A stretch of 64,000 bases of DNA, taken from the NCBI GenBank assembly GCA_030268105.1, contig BSDZ01000078.1, positions 2,221,001-2,285,000 on the forward strand. Direction: 5' to 3'. Below, one piece after another: positions 1 through 44,300 of this stretch; position 1 is the first letter of the stretch; the number at the start of each line of letters is the position of its first letter. Origin of the DNA: Volvox africanus (Eukaryota > Chlorophyta > Chlorophyceae > Chlamydomonadales > Volvocaceae). The notes beneath the pieces were generated by a model. That model was given only the letters and a program-made list of their open reading frames with translations, was not told the origin of the DNA and did not search any database. The position numbers and the translations under genes are program-made.

Positions 1-78
1 CAGATTTCCGGCAGCCGATGAGCGTGATTAAATAGTGCAAGGTATGGCGACGGGCACAAATAGATTGGGGGTGAGACT

Positions 79-482
79 TTATACAACCCTAAGGTATTTC
101 AAACTGTGACTCGTGACAGCATGGCGTATCAGGCATACCAGTCGTAAAACCTTCGAGCATGTGAACGAAGTAGCGGCTAGAAATTGTTGCACCTTGAGCT
201 CGATGGCCAGTGATGGCATATGAAAGCGCAAGGGAGAAGGTTCGTTTTGCAGTAAGTGGATCCGTTTATGCGCTTGGGACTGCATCTTGCATGGCATATC
301 TTGATTTCAAGGCCAGAAGAATGTAAGCAAATAGTAAAAGAGCGAAGGTGGGAGCCCTCGTTGACATAATTGAGGGCAACAACTTTGCCTGTGGAAACAT
401 TAGCAGCACCCTTGGCCAGGTGTACATTACGAGTTATGATAACTCTAGCTCCCAAAGTGAACTGAATTTGGGGACAGTATAT
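79..482 (-). pseudogene. PIF1/Helitron-type helicase, C-terminal remnant
   Basis: Read on the minus strand, this stretch encodes the C-terminal signature of PIF1-family DNA helicases (SF1B), enzymes that unwind DNA with ATP and also form the Hel part of Helitron transposons. The motif LGARVIITRN lies near 430-450, and YAITGHRAQGATI (motif VI region) lies near 190-230 but in a different frame. A one-base frameshift around 235-245 therefore separates the two halves. The frame stops soon afterwards, so no intact protein is possible. Upstream coding would continue at 6865, on the far side of the CACTA-like insertion. Whether it derives from a Helitron or from a host PIF1 paralog cannot be decided from this fragment. 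Confidence 0.6.
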
Positions 483-504
483 CACTACGGCTACAGACAC
501 TCGT

Positions 505-562
505 GTTACCTCGCGTTAGCTTCGCGTAACGGAGAGTTCTTGCGAGGCTAACGCGAGGTAAC
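505..562. repeat. 16-bp perfect inverted repeat in the CACTA-like end
   Basis: GTTACCTCGCGTTAGC at 505-520 is exactly complementary to 547-562, with a 26-nt loop. It contains the GCGTTA/TAACGC motif of the subterminal region and could form a hairpin or a paired protein-binding site. Confidence 0.8.
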
Positions 563-782
563 TCGGTTTAACGCAAGGTGTAACGCGGGCAATCGCATAT
601 GTTAGCATACTCATTCGCGAGGGCACAATGCTAACGCACAGTTCTCGTCAAAGTTTGATCGTAAATATTCACGAATATTCTTGCTGAATTATGTTTTGAG
701 TAGAAGTTAGCATAACATATTGAGCAGGAGTTACTGTTTTCCTTCTGCTGCGTTACGGCCGTGCGTTCATTCACACTGATTC

Positions 783-1023
783 TATTGAGACGTAGACTAT
801 CAGACATAAGGAAGCCTGACGTAATTACGAGAAAGTAGAGTTACATATTATCTGATAGTAAGGAGTCCAAATAGTTCGTTCTAGAGTCGGCACATATACT
901 TGTGCGTATAGCACTACAAGCAGTACGAACGTGGGTCGATAGCTAACCGCCGAGTACAGCTACAACAGCGGGATTGTTGCTAGTATGGATCGCTATATCG
1001 AACTGATATACCATTTTATAACA
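783..1023 (-). repeat. copia composite 3' LTR
   Basis: The 241-bp LTR begins TGTT and ends CTCAATA in sense. The purine-rich GAGGGGGCG immediately upstream in sense (complement of about 1024-1034) is the polypurine tract. It matches the outer LTR at 6534-6766 except for T/A in the AGCTWACCGCC motif. Confidence 0.9.
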
Positions 1024-1138
1024 CGCCCCCTCGAGACATGCCTAGCAACAAGTGAAAGAAGATAATTCCAACCAGGGATTCTTCTTGAAACCGAAAAGCT
1101 AAAGCCAAACGAGTTCGCCCCAAACAAACTTAGAAAGC

Positions 1139-4100
1139 TTACTCGGCCAACCCCATCGCCGTAATGCACTTCTTAAACTTTATCTCTCCAAGTGCCTTGG
1201 TTAACACATCTGCTACCATATCCTCCGTCGAACAGTGCGATAAGGCAACTTCCTTCCGCAGGACTCGTTCTCGCACTAGATGATGTTGCACGTCGATGTG
1301 CTTAGAACGAATCGACATTATCGGGTTATTCCCAAGGCTCATCGATCCCTCAGAATCCGTTCGAATCTGAATAGCCTGTGTCCTCAGACCCAAGTCTCTG
1401 GTCAGCTTGCGAAGCCAAAGTGCCTCCCGCACTGCAGCTGCCGTGGTCTGGTACTCTGCCTCCACTGTTGAAGCTGCCGACGTGCGCTGCAATTGGCTGT
1501 TCCAGCTGATAGCTGCGCCGTTTAGCAAGAATACGTAGCCAGTTGTGGACCTCCGAGTGGCTGGATCTCCAGCCCAGTCGGAATCACTGTAGCCCACCAT
1601 GGTGAGATCGCCATCTCCGTCATAGCATAATCCGAGCTCCTTGGTACCCGCCAGGTATCGCAGCACCCCCAAAGCCAAGCCCATGTGAACCTTAGATGGG
1701 TTGCCCATGAAGCGCGCCAGAACGCTCATTGCCTGCGCGATATCCGGTCTTGTGCTCGTCGCCAGGTAGTTCAATTCGCCGACAAGCGCCCTGTACTTGG
1801 TGTTGTCTACGAGCTCCTTGTTGTTGTCTTCTGCAGGCAGGGCTCTAGTACCAGGAGGTAGTGGGGTCTTTCGAGGCTTTGCATTGACGAGTTGATGTCG
1901 CTGCAGCAGCTCCTCAATGTAGCGTCGCTGTGATAGTTTTACCTCCCCGTGCGCTCCCCGGCTGATCTCCATGCCCAGGAAAACTTTTGCCTCTCCAAGA
2001 TCTCGAATCTTGAAGGCTTGTCCGATTTCTGTTTTTACTCTCCTGATCATTGCCTCGTCTTCTGAGGTGATGATGATGTCGTCCACGTGCACCAGCAGGT
2101 AGACGATCTCCTTCTCGTCCTTTTTGATGAACAGTGCTGGGTCTGCTACTGACGGTTTGAACCCCAGCTTGTCCAGCTCCGCCGCTAGCTTCATATACCA
2201 GCAGCGTGGGGCCTGTTTCAGCCCGTAGATTGAGCGTAGGAGCCTGCATGCCTGCTCTGGATCTGCTGACTCGTAACCAGGCGGCTGCTGCATCCAGAGC
2301 TCCTCCTCTAGCTCCCCGTTCAGGAAAGCTGTTGAAACGTCTAGCTGATGGATCGGCATTGCTTTAGCCGCAGCCACCGCCAGGAGCATATGAAGCGAAG
2401 CAAAACGCGAGGTTGGAGCAAAGAGCTCCCCATAATCAATCCCCGCCCGCTGCTCGTAGCCCTTTGCCACCAAACGTGCCTTGTAGCGCTCGATCTCGCC
2501 ATCCTCTGCACGTTTGACCTTATACACCCACCGACAAGGCAGAATCCGCGCACCTGGCGGTGGTTTTGCTAGCTCCCAGGTCCCATTTGTGAGCTGTGCT
2601 GAGATTTCCTCATCCATGGCACTTCTCCATTCCTCAGCATATGGGCCGTCAGTGGCCTCCTGGTATGAAGCTGGCTCTGGTACTTCTTCCTCGATTGCAG
2701 CATTGATCCGCCCGAACGTAACCCTTCCGTTGGGCTCATGCCTCCATTCAATCAGTCGCTTTCGCTCACGTAGTGGATAGCGACGTTCCTGCATATTAAC
2801 GTCTGCACCGTCGTTGTTGTGGTTTTGCTGCTGCACCGGCCCTTCGCCTGTCATAGCGTCTCCACCATTGCCTCCGCGGGACTGCGCTGTATTTTGCATC
2901 CTGGGAAACTGTGCTGCTGGTATGCCTGCGTGCCTCTGTGGCGCCGCTGTCTGGCCGCTGCTGGTGGATGCACCATGGTTCACTTCAGCAGCTCCCTGGT
3001 CCATGTCGGTGTTGACCGGCGTATCTCCGCCGCCCCCTGGCAACGGAACGCCGCCAGACTCCTCGACATCCTCCTCGTCGGAATCCTCATAGCGATCTCC
3101 AACTGTTGACTCGTCGAACTTGACTGTCGAGTGGGTGCTGATGAGATTGTTGATCAAGATGCGGTACTGCCTCCCTTGCTCGTATCCAACCAGCACTCCT
3201 TTTTTACTCACGGGTTGCAGTTTGTTCCGCTTCTCCTTCGGCACGTGTGCATATGCGGTACTGCCGAAAACTCTCAGATGGCTTATGTCCGGCTTCACCC
3301 CCATGAACGCCTCATGGGGCGTTACTGATGCCCCCACGACCGGTGAAACGTTGCGCAAAAGATTCGCCGTAGCCATGGCTTCTGCCCAGAGCTTCTGCGG
3401 TAGTCCTGACTCCGCCAGCATTGCCCGGGTCTTCTCCAAAAGCGTCCTGTTGAGGCGCTCCGCCGCCCCATTCTGCTCCGGCGAATACCCAACGGTCGTC
3501 CCGTGGATAATCCCTTTTTCGCCGAAGTAGGCGCCCAAGACTGTATTGAGGAACTCAGTCCCACGATCCGTGCGTGCCTCCTTCACACGACGGCCAGTCA
3601 TGTTCTCCAGCGCCTCAATCATTATCTTTACCTTCTTGCGAACTGCGTCCTTGGTGTCAGTGAATGCAACAGTAGAAAATCCCGTGCAGTCGTCCAGCAG
3701 TGTAGTAACGTACCGGGATCCACCTATCGAAGTCTCAGGCATAGGTCCACAGACGTCCAGGTGTATCAGGCCCAGAGGTTTCGCCGCCTTGTGCCCAGTG
3801 GACGGGAATGGTCCACGTGTCTGCTTTGCATAAATGCAGGGCTCGCAGATCCGCGACCTGGCTGCCTCCAGACTCGCGCGATCCAAATCCATGCCGGTTA
3901 CCATGTGTTCCCGGCACATACGTTCCAGGCTCTTGTAGCCCAGATGTCCCAAGCGCCGATGCCACAGCGCTGCCTTCGAGCCTTCTGACCCGACCGCCGC
4001 ACATGAGCGGCCTTTGCCAACTGATCGCCCTGCTGCGTGGTGTCGAATGGCATAGAGGCGTCCCACCTTGTCTGCACGTAGGATCGTCCTCCCCTTTGCC

Positions 4101-5197
4101 TGAACGAGGGCTTTGTCGTTACCCAGCAGAATTGTAGCGCCACGCTCATCGAAGATGCCTGCTGAGATCAGCTTTACTGTCGCCTTGGGCACCACATAGA
4201 CGTTCTTGAGCTCAATTTGTAGCCCTTTAACGGTGTTACTCCACATGGTATACCGCCCCACGTGCGTCGGCTGATGCCTAGAGCCATCGTAGCCCACCAA
4301 CGTGAATTTTTCTTCAGGCCGTACAGCTCGCAGATCCTTCAGCTCTGACGCGTCGTAGGTAATGTGCCATTCTGACGCTGAGTCCAGGTGCCATGCGTCC
4401 GACCGTGACTCGCTTCCAACAGCATACGCCATTTTGGTGGGCTCCCTGCGCTGAAGATTGCCCCCGCCGCGACCATTGTTTTGTTGCTGTTGATCCGCCA
4501 GACGCTTCTTGCACACTCCGATGAAGTGACCTGGCTTACCGCAGTAGTGGCAGATGGCGTTTGATTTACTCCTCTGCTTACTTGTCTGATGACGGCTTGT
4601 AGGGTTGAATTTGCCACCACTTCGATGCGTGATGAATGCCGATGAAGACTCGTTGTTGTCCTCGTCCGGTATCACATACGCCATGAGTCGCGCGACCACT
4701 TGCGAGAAGTCCAGCTCTCCTTCACGCATTGTCAGGGCTGTTGTTACCACATGATACTTGCTCGGAAGTCCTTTGATGACAATTGTAGAGAGCTCCGTGT
4801 CTGCGACTGCGTGTCCCACATCCAGCAAGTCCGACTGTAGCTGTCGCGCGCGGCTGATATAAATTGGCAGCTCCTCTCCATTAGCCATTTTAAAATCACT
4901 TAGCTCCTGTCGTAGTGCTACCTTTCTCGTGTTGCAGGTTGATGCGAACGTAGCCGCCAAAGCGTCCCAGGCGGCCTTCGCATTTGCCGCCCGAACAATT
5001 GTTTGGAGGTGATGGTTCTTTACGTTCTTGGCCATCACACTCTTGACCTTGTCGGAGATGATGACATCCGCCTCTGCAATTGGTGCTTGTAGCAGGGCGC
5101 GACTGTATCCAAGCTCCGCGCACAACAATTGGAATCGTAGTTTCCAAGTTGAGTAGTTGTGTAGGTCCAGCGGCTCGTCCAGCCTATCCTTTCCCAT
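1139..5197 (-). CDS. copia Gag-Pol polyprotein, element 1
   Basis: A single 1,352-residue ORF in the Ty1/copia order (protease, integrase, reverse transcriptase, RNase H). Visible in order: Gag domain (1-200); CX2CX4HX4C knuckle CHYCGKPGHFIGVC (~215-230); protease core WHLDSASEWH (~270), with DSA in place of the usual DSG/DTG; HHCC region starting LWHRRLGHLG (~405); integrase core with HLDVCGP (~480), TDRGTEF (~544) and SPEQNGAAER (~574); reverse transcriptase starting RWVYKVKR (~885) with HVDD (~1037); RNase H with SDSDWAGD (~1207), VEAEYQ (~1245) and HIDVQHH. There is no frameshift or internal stop. It should form virus-like particles and copy the element RNA. It is nearly identical to element 2 apart from a diverged patch around residues 185-390. 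Confidence 0.95.
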   Translation of the reverse strand: MGKDRLDEPLDLHNYSTWKLRFQLLCAELGYSRALLQAPIAEADVIISDKVKSVMAKNVKNHHLQTIVRAANAKAAWDALAATFASTCNTRKVALRQELSDFKMANGEELPIYISRARQLQSDLLDVGHAVADTELSTIVIKGLPSKYHVVTTALTMREGELDFSQVVARLMAYVIPDEDNNESSSAFITHRSGGKFNPTSRHQTSKQRSKSNAICHYCGKPGHFIGVCKKRLADQQQQNNGRGGGNLQRREPTKMAYAVGSESRSDAWHLDSASEWHITYDASELKDLRAVRPEEKFTLVGYDGSRHQPTHVGRYTMWSNTVKGLQIELKNVYVVPKATVKLISAGIFDERGATILLGNDKALVQAKGRTILRADKVGRLYAIRHHAAGRSVGKGRSCAAVGSEGSKAALWHRRLGHLGYKSLERMCREHMVTGMDLDRASLEAARSRICEPCIYAKQTRGPFPSTGHKAAKPLGLIHLDVCGPMPETSIGGSRYVTTLLDDCTGFSTVAFTDTKDAVRKKVKIMIEALENMTGRRVKEARTDRGTEFLNTVLGAYFGEKGIIHGTTVGYSPEQNGAAERLNRTLLEKTRAMLAESGLPQKLWAEAMATANLLRNVSPVVGASVTPHEAFMGVKPDISHLRVFGSTAYAHVPKEKRNKLQPVSKKGVLVGYEQGRQYRILINNLISTHSTVKFDESTVGDRYEDSDEEDVEESGGVPLPGGGGDTPVNTDMDQGAAEVNHGASTSSGQTAAPQRHAGIPAAQFPRMQNTAQSRGGNGGDAMTGEGPVQQQNHNNDGADVNMQERRYPLRERKRLIEWRHEPNGRVTFGRINAAIEEEVPEPASYQEATDGPYAEEWRSAMDEEISAQLTNGTWELAKPPPGARILPCRWVYKVKRAEDGEIERYKARLVAKGYEQRAGIDYGELFAPTSRFASLHMLLAVAAAKAMPIHQLDVSTAFLNGELEEELWMQQPPGYESADPEQACRLLRSIYGLKQAPRCWYMKLAAELDKLGFKPSVADPALFIKKDEKEIVYLLVHVDDIIITSEDEAMIRRVKTEIGQAFKIRDLGEAKVFLGMEISRGAHGEVKLSQRRYIEELLQRHQLVNAKPRKTPLPPGTRALPAEDNNKELVDNTKYRALVGELNYLATSTRPDIAQAMSVLARFMGNPSKVHMGLALGVLRYLAGTKELGLCYDGDGDLTMVGYSDSDWAGDPATRRSTTGYVFLLNGAAISWNSQLQRTSAASTVEAEYQTTAAAVREALWLRKLTRDLGLRTQAIQIRTDSEGSMSLGNNPIMSIRSKHIDVQHHLVRERVLRKEVALSHCSTEDMVADVLTKALGEIKFKKCITAMGLAE

Positions 5198-5270
5198 TGT
5201 GAAGACCTATAAACGCGAAGATCAACACTAGAATGGGCAAAGGATGTCAGGCTCCGCGGTCAACGATGAC

Positions 5271-5284
5271 CGGGGCTCATAACC
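5271..5284 (-). promoter_or_regulatory. Primer binding site, initiator-tRNA-Met half-tRNA type
   Basis: Directly after the LTR end, sense sequence GGTTATGAGCCCCG is complementary to the anticodon stem-loop of initiator tRNA-Met (…CUCAUAACC…), not to a tRNA 3' end. Drosophila copia uses this half-tRNA priming mode. The same site occurs at 5518-5531, 6430-6443 and 21554-21567. Confidence 0.75.
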
Positions 5285-5297
5285 TATTGAGACGTAG

Positions 5298-5517
5298 TGT
5301 TGAAATCAGCAAAGCGCCCGGCCCCTCGTGGGCCGTATTACTTGCTCTGACATTCTTTCGTATATGAGTGTTGCTCACATTCCAACACCCCCCCGTGAGC
5401 GACACTCCGTCGAGCTTCACGGTCTCCCGATAGCTGCCTCGTCCCGGCCTCCCTGCCCTGGTCAACAGCCAGCGGGATTCGAACCGGCGACCTCTCGGCC
5501 AGCCGCGCACGTGCGCT
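5298..5517 (-). mobile_element. TRIM fragment (LTR + internal) at the U5/PBS border
   Basis: 5298-5387 is a 90-bp LTR-like unit (TGTTGG…TTTCAACA in sense). It is preceded in sense by a run of seven G (polypurine tract, 5388-5394) and about 120 bp of non-coding internal sequence that leads from the copia-type PBS. This is the layout of a terminal-repeat retrotransposon in miniature. A 27-bp PBS plus U5-end segment is duplicated on both sides (5271-5297 and 5518-5544). The internal part shares CTGGCTGTNGACCAGGG with the copy at 40.5 kb, which supports a dispersed family. Confidence 0.65.
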
Positions 5518-5531
5518 CGGGGCTCATAACC

Positions 5532-5701
5532 TATTGAGACGTAGACTATCAGACATTAGGAAGCCTGACGTAATAACGAGAAAGTATACGTTACATACTA
5601 TCTGATAGTATAGACGTCCGAATAGTTCGTTCTGGAGTCGGCACATATACTTGCGCGTGTAGCACTACAAACAGTACGAACGCGGGTCGATAGCTTACCG
5701 C
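5532..5701 (-). repeat. Truncated, divergent middle copia LTR
   Basis: This is the U5-side 170 bp of the 241-bp copia LTR, with many substitutions relative to the outer pair. It is cut where the LTR motif GCTTACCGC also occurs in the gag zinc-knuckle region, so the join to the gag fragment is a 9-base microhomology (5693-5701). Confidence 0.85.
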
Positions 5702-6356
5702 AGTAGTGGCAGATGGCGTTTGATTTACTCCTCTGCTTACTTGTCTGATGACGGCTTGTAGGGTTGAATTTGCCACCACTTCGATGCGTGATGAATGCTG
5801 ATGAAGACTCGTTGTTGTCCTCGTCCGGTATCACATACGCCATTAGTCGCGCGACCACTTGAGTAAAGTCCAGCTCCCCTTCTCGCATTGTGAGAGCTGT
5901 TGTTACCACATGATACTTGCTCGGAAGTCCTTTGATGACAATTGTAGAGAGCTCCGTGTCTGCGACTGCGTGTCCCACATCCAGCAAGTCGGACTGTAGC
6001 TGTCGCGCGCGGCTGATATAGATTGGCAGCTCCTCTCCATTAGCCATTTTAAAATCACTTAGCTCCTGTCGTAGTGCTACCTTTCTCGTGTTGCAGGTTG
6101 ATGCGAACGTAGCCGCCAAAGCGTCCCAGGCGGCCTTCGCATTTGCCGCCCGAACAATTGCTTCGAGGTAATGGTTCTTTACGTTCTTGGCCATCACACT
6201 CTTGACCTTGTCGGAGATGATGACATCCGCCTCTGCAATTGGTGCTTGTAGCAGGGCGCGACTGTATCCAAGCTCCGCGGACAACAATTGGAATCGTAGT
6301 TTCCAAGTTGAGTAGTTGTGTAGGTCCAGCGGCTCGTCCAGCCTATCCTTTCCCAT
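5693..6356 (-). pseudogene. Truncated copia gag
   Basis: The first ~220 residues of copia Gag are present and break in the middle of the zinc knuckle (CHYCGK), where the frame runs into LTR sequence and ends at 5598. Protease and all polymerase domains are missing. The sequence resembles element 1 more than element 2 (GKFNPTSRH stretch present). It is the internal part of the second, deleted unit of the composite. Confidence 0.85.
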
Positions 6357-6443
6357 TATGAAGACCTATAAACGCGAAGATCAACACTAGAATGGGCAAA
6401 AGATGTCAGGCTCCGCGGTCAACGATGACCGGGGCTCATAACC

Positions 6444-6533
6444 TGTTGAAATCAGCAAAGCGCCCGGCCCCTCGTGGGCCGTATTACTTGCTCTGACATT
6501 CTTTCGTATATGAGTGTTGCTCACATTCCAACA
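6444..6533 (-). repeat. TRIM LTR replacing the U5 end of the outer 5' LTR
   Basis: This 90-bp TGTTGG…CAACA unit appears identical to 5298-5387. It lies directly between the copia U5 and the GGTTATGAGCCCC primer site, replacing the last 8 or so bases of the copia LTR. A TRIM LTR abutting this PBS indicates that the two families share the same primer. Confidence 0.7.
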
Positions 6534-6766
6534 CGTAGACTATCAGACATAAGGAAGCCTGACGTAATTACGAGAAAGTAGAGTTACATATTATCTGATA
6601 GTAAGGAGTCCAAATAGTTCGTTCTAGAGTCGGCACATATACTTGTGCGTATAGCACTACAAGCAGTACGAACGTGGGTCGATAGCTTACCGCCGAGTAC
6701 AGCTACAACAGCGGGATTGTTGCTAGTATGGATCGCTATATCGAACTGATATACCATTTTATAACA
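6534..6766 (-). repeat. copia composite 5' LTR
   Basis: This copy matches 783-1023 at diagnostic positions, including the AAATAG, CTAGAG and GCAGTACGAACGTG variants that the middle LTR and element 2 lack. GATTC follows at 6767-6771. Confidence 0.85.
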
Positions 6767-6864
6767 GATTCGCCCCAGGATTCACCTGCTTACATACATT
6801 TGGCAGCTTTACGCACCCAAGATCGATGTAACGCGCCCCTAACGCAAATCTCGTAGCCATAGTG

Positions 6865-7140
6865 TATGAGATGGGACGTGATTGGCTGTATGGCTTAGCA
6901 GACAGAAACATCAATGAAGATGGGTTCATAAGTTGTGTAAGAAGGATGTGGACATATGGGAAAAGCCTGCATGGGTACATGCACTAACATGAGGGTGACA
7001 TGTACGGAAACAAAGGGGGTTATGGCTGGAAATCAGAACTGTGAGTAGGGGTACGAGGGCAGCAACCACCTTGCCGAGTTCATGAAAGCGGGGGATCGTG
7101 TGGCCACTCATATAACTCGGAAATATCGGCAGCATTGTTG
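6865..7140 (-). pseudogene. Possible upstream part of the helicase remnant
   Basis: Removing the CACTA-like insertion joins this flank to 482, and the minus-strand frame reads from HLIY into the CPQIQFTLGARV motif. Further upstream it meets a stop within ~30 codons, and I recognise no other helicase motif, so the assignment rests on continuity only. Confidence 0.3.
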
Positions 7141-8147
7141 CCTAAGGGAACTTACACGATCAGCAGCTCGAGCTGGCAGCTGCCATTGCGCATCCGCGTC
7201 ATCAGTCTGAGTCAACAGCATCCCCGATGTGTAGAGCTGTAGTTTAAGCCGATAACGGAGTAACGTGCAATTGATTCGTGGGCAGCTTGTCCTCAGACAG
7301 ACAGAAATTTAAATGTGATGGAGCGGACAATGTAGGTATATGTACGGAATCTGCTTTCTATATACGACCCTTTATTACATACCATATGACAGTTATACTG
7401 AACCCGTGGTTTAAGGAGATTTCCTAACGTACGTCAATCAATAAATAAGTGCAAGACATCTACGACGGTATCCTGCCATGTGCTGTAAACCAAGAAAAAT
7501 ATTGAGAGCAGTAGCCGCAAGCTGGCAGGCCGGCCCGTGCGGGCATATTGTGCCACGAGGATGGCACAAGATGCCATCGTTAAGGACATTTAGACGGACT
7601 CGCTCGCTGGAATGCCTACATACCTGGGTGCGAGTTTATTGCCACAGCACTCCGAATTTCAGTTAACAACATTTCGCCCAGATGCGACTGTTCAGGGCCT
7701 TCCATTGGTTTAAGGCCTCAACATACTGTATGTAATCACCGACCGGGGCATCTGTCAGGCCTCGTAGAAGCATACGAAATCATGCTATTTAGATTCTGAC
7801 ATGCCCCCCGGTTTGGGATGCTTAGATATAAGTGAAACATTATCTATAGGTGCTTAACCGCGTTGGCCCGTTACCCTCCCGCGGAGCTGGGGAAGCTTGG
7901 GGCCATGGGGGCCGTGGGGCATGGGGGAAAAGAGCTTGGCACTGAGCGGCCGGATTCGAAGAGCAGCGGACTGGAGAGCAGGAACCCAGTGACAGAGATT
8001 ATTGCGAATATATGTGTTGTGTAACAATCCATTCTTCTCGACGCACCGAGCTTTCGCACCTATCATCCTCATCCTTTTAATGTGGATTTTTGCACCTATC
8101 ATCCTCATCCCGTTAACCCTCGTTGCCTTTCTTACCCCTGCGCGCAG
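7141..8147. other. Non-coding flank or intron upstream of the first recognised exon
   Basis: I see no supported gene. A 19-bp segment GCACCTATCATCCTCATCC is repeated at ~8057 and ~8092. Because the first exon starts in frame at a splice acceptor, this is probably an intron of the giant gene whose earlier exons, including any signal peptide, lie further left or went unrecognised. Confidence 0.4.
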
Positions 8148-43675
<35,528 letters not shown>

Positions 43676-44300
43676 CATTGCCATGAAGTACGCCCCTAAC
43701 CTGGCCACTAGCGCTGCGGACTGGGACGCGGGCAGTCCCAAAGTCGAGCAGCTAGGGAATACTGACCGTGAGGGTGCCATGTCCGCTGATGGCAGCCGTC
43801 TTGGCTCACCCGGTGCTCCGGTGACGGCCTTCGCTTTCACCCCGGAGGTGACACGCCGGTGGAGTCCTTGAGTCGTGGTTTGGACACGTCAGAATCAATT
43901 GCACCTCGTCCCATATCGCGTTCTTCTACCAGCAGCAGGCCCCCAATGCCGGCATCCGGGCGGGTGCGGACAACCTGTCTGGTGACTCTGATGACGGTGG
44001 CGTCCAGGGTGATGCGATGGAGCCGCAGAAGGGGGCAGCAAGCCATCGCCAGGTGGAAGAGCCGCCTATTATGATGCTGCCTGGTGGACTGATGGAGGTC
44101 ACTGCAACGGCGTCGTTGGTGCGCAGTGAGGTGGCGGCTCTGATGTTGGCGGGCGGAGAGGGTGGTCCAGCGGCCACCGAGACTGGAGTCAGAGGGTGCC
44201 ACCACACCGAAGGCACGCACGCCGGCCGGTCTGCAAAGCGACAGCATGCGCCGCATGCGCGACTGAGCTTCCCTGAAATAGGGGTTGAGGGCGCGAAGTG
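43676..44300 (+). other. Coding-like sequence downstream of the stop, in shifting frames
   Basis: Just past the stop, frame 2 reads [20 protein letters not shown] up to 43871. Another frame then gives ESLSRGLDTSESIAP, and a third gives NAGIRAGADNLSGDSDDGG and runs to 44301. Composition resembles the cytoplasmic tail. Either small indels (sequence errors or mutation) break a longer tail, or this is unspliced or alternative 3' sequence. Confidence 0.4.

Larger units (their letters stand above)
783..6766 (-). mobile_element. Composite Ty1/copia element (tandem, internally deleted)
   Basis: In sense (minus) order: 5' LTR (6534-6766, with a TRIM LTR at its U5 end), PBS, partial gag (6356-5693), divergent LTR remnant (5701-5532), TRIM fragment (5517-5298), PBS, complete gag-pol (5197-1139), polypurine tract next to 1024, and 3' LTR (783-1023). 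GATTC at 778-782 and 6767-6771 is a perfect 5-bp target duplication around the whole unit. The outer LTRs share diagnostic bases and differ at one visible position apart from the TRIM replacement, while the middle LTR differs at many. The composite therefore probably integrated as one reverse-transcribed unit, although later conversion between LTRs is possible. Confidence 0.8.
483..6864. mobile_element. CACTA-like short DNA transposon, itself interrupted
   Basis: The left end at 483 reads CACTACGGCTAC and the right end, on the minus strand from 6864, reads CACTATGGCTAC: 12-bp terminal inverted repeats with one mismatch. It is flanked by TAT at 480-482 and 6865-6867, the 3-bp target duplication typical of the CACTA/EnSpm superfamily. 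Without the copia composite (783-6766) and one copy of its GATTC duplication, the element is about 393 bp with no coding capacity, so it is non-autonomous. Its subterminal parts (505-650 and 6830-6855) are rich in TAACGC/GCGTTA in both orientations, as expected for transposase-binding subterminal repeats. It sits in the helicase remnant. Confidence 0.65.

Noticed and set aside
1280..4149. Multiple 60-160-codon plus-strand ORFs across the copia gene
   Set aside because: Antisense shadows of a conserved gag-pol ORF; the same set recurs at 17.5-20.5 kb.
5473..5483. Pol III box B-like GGTTCGAATCC, suggesting a SINE at 5.4 kb
   Set aside because: A box A-like match is only a few bases away, not 30-40, and the segment is framed by a polypurine tract, an LTR-like unit and a primer site, which fit a TRIM better.
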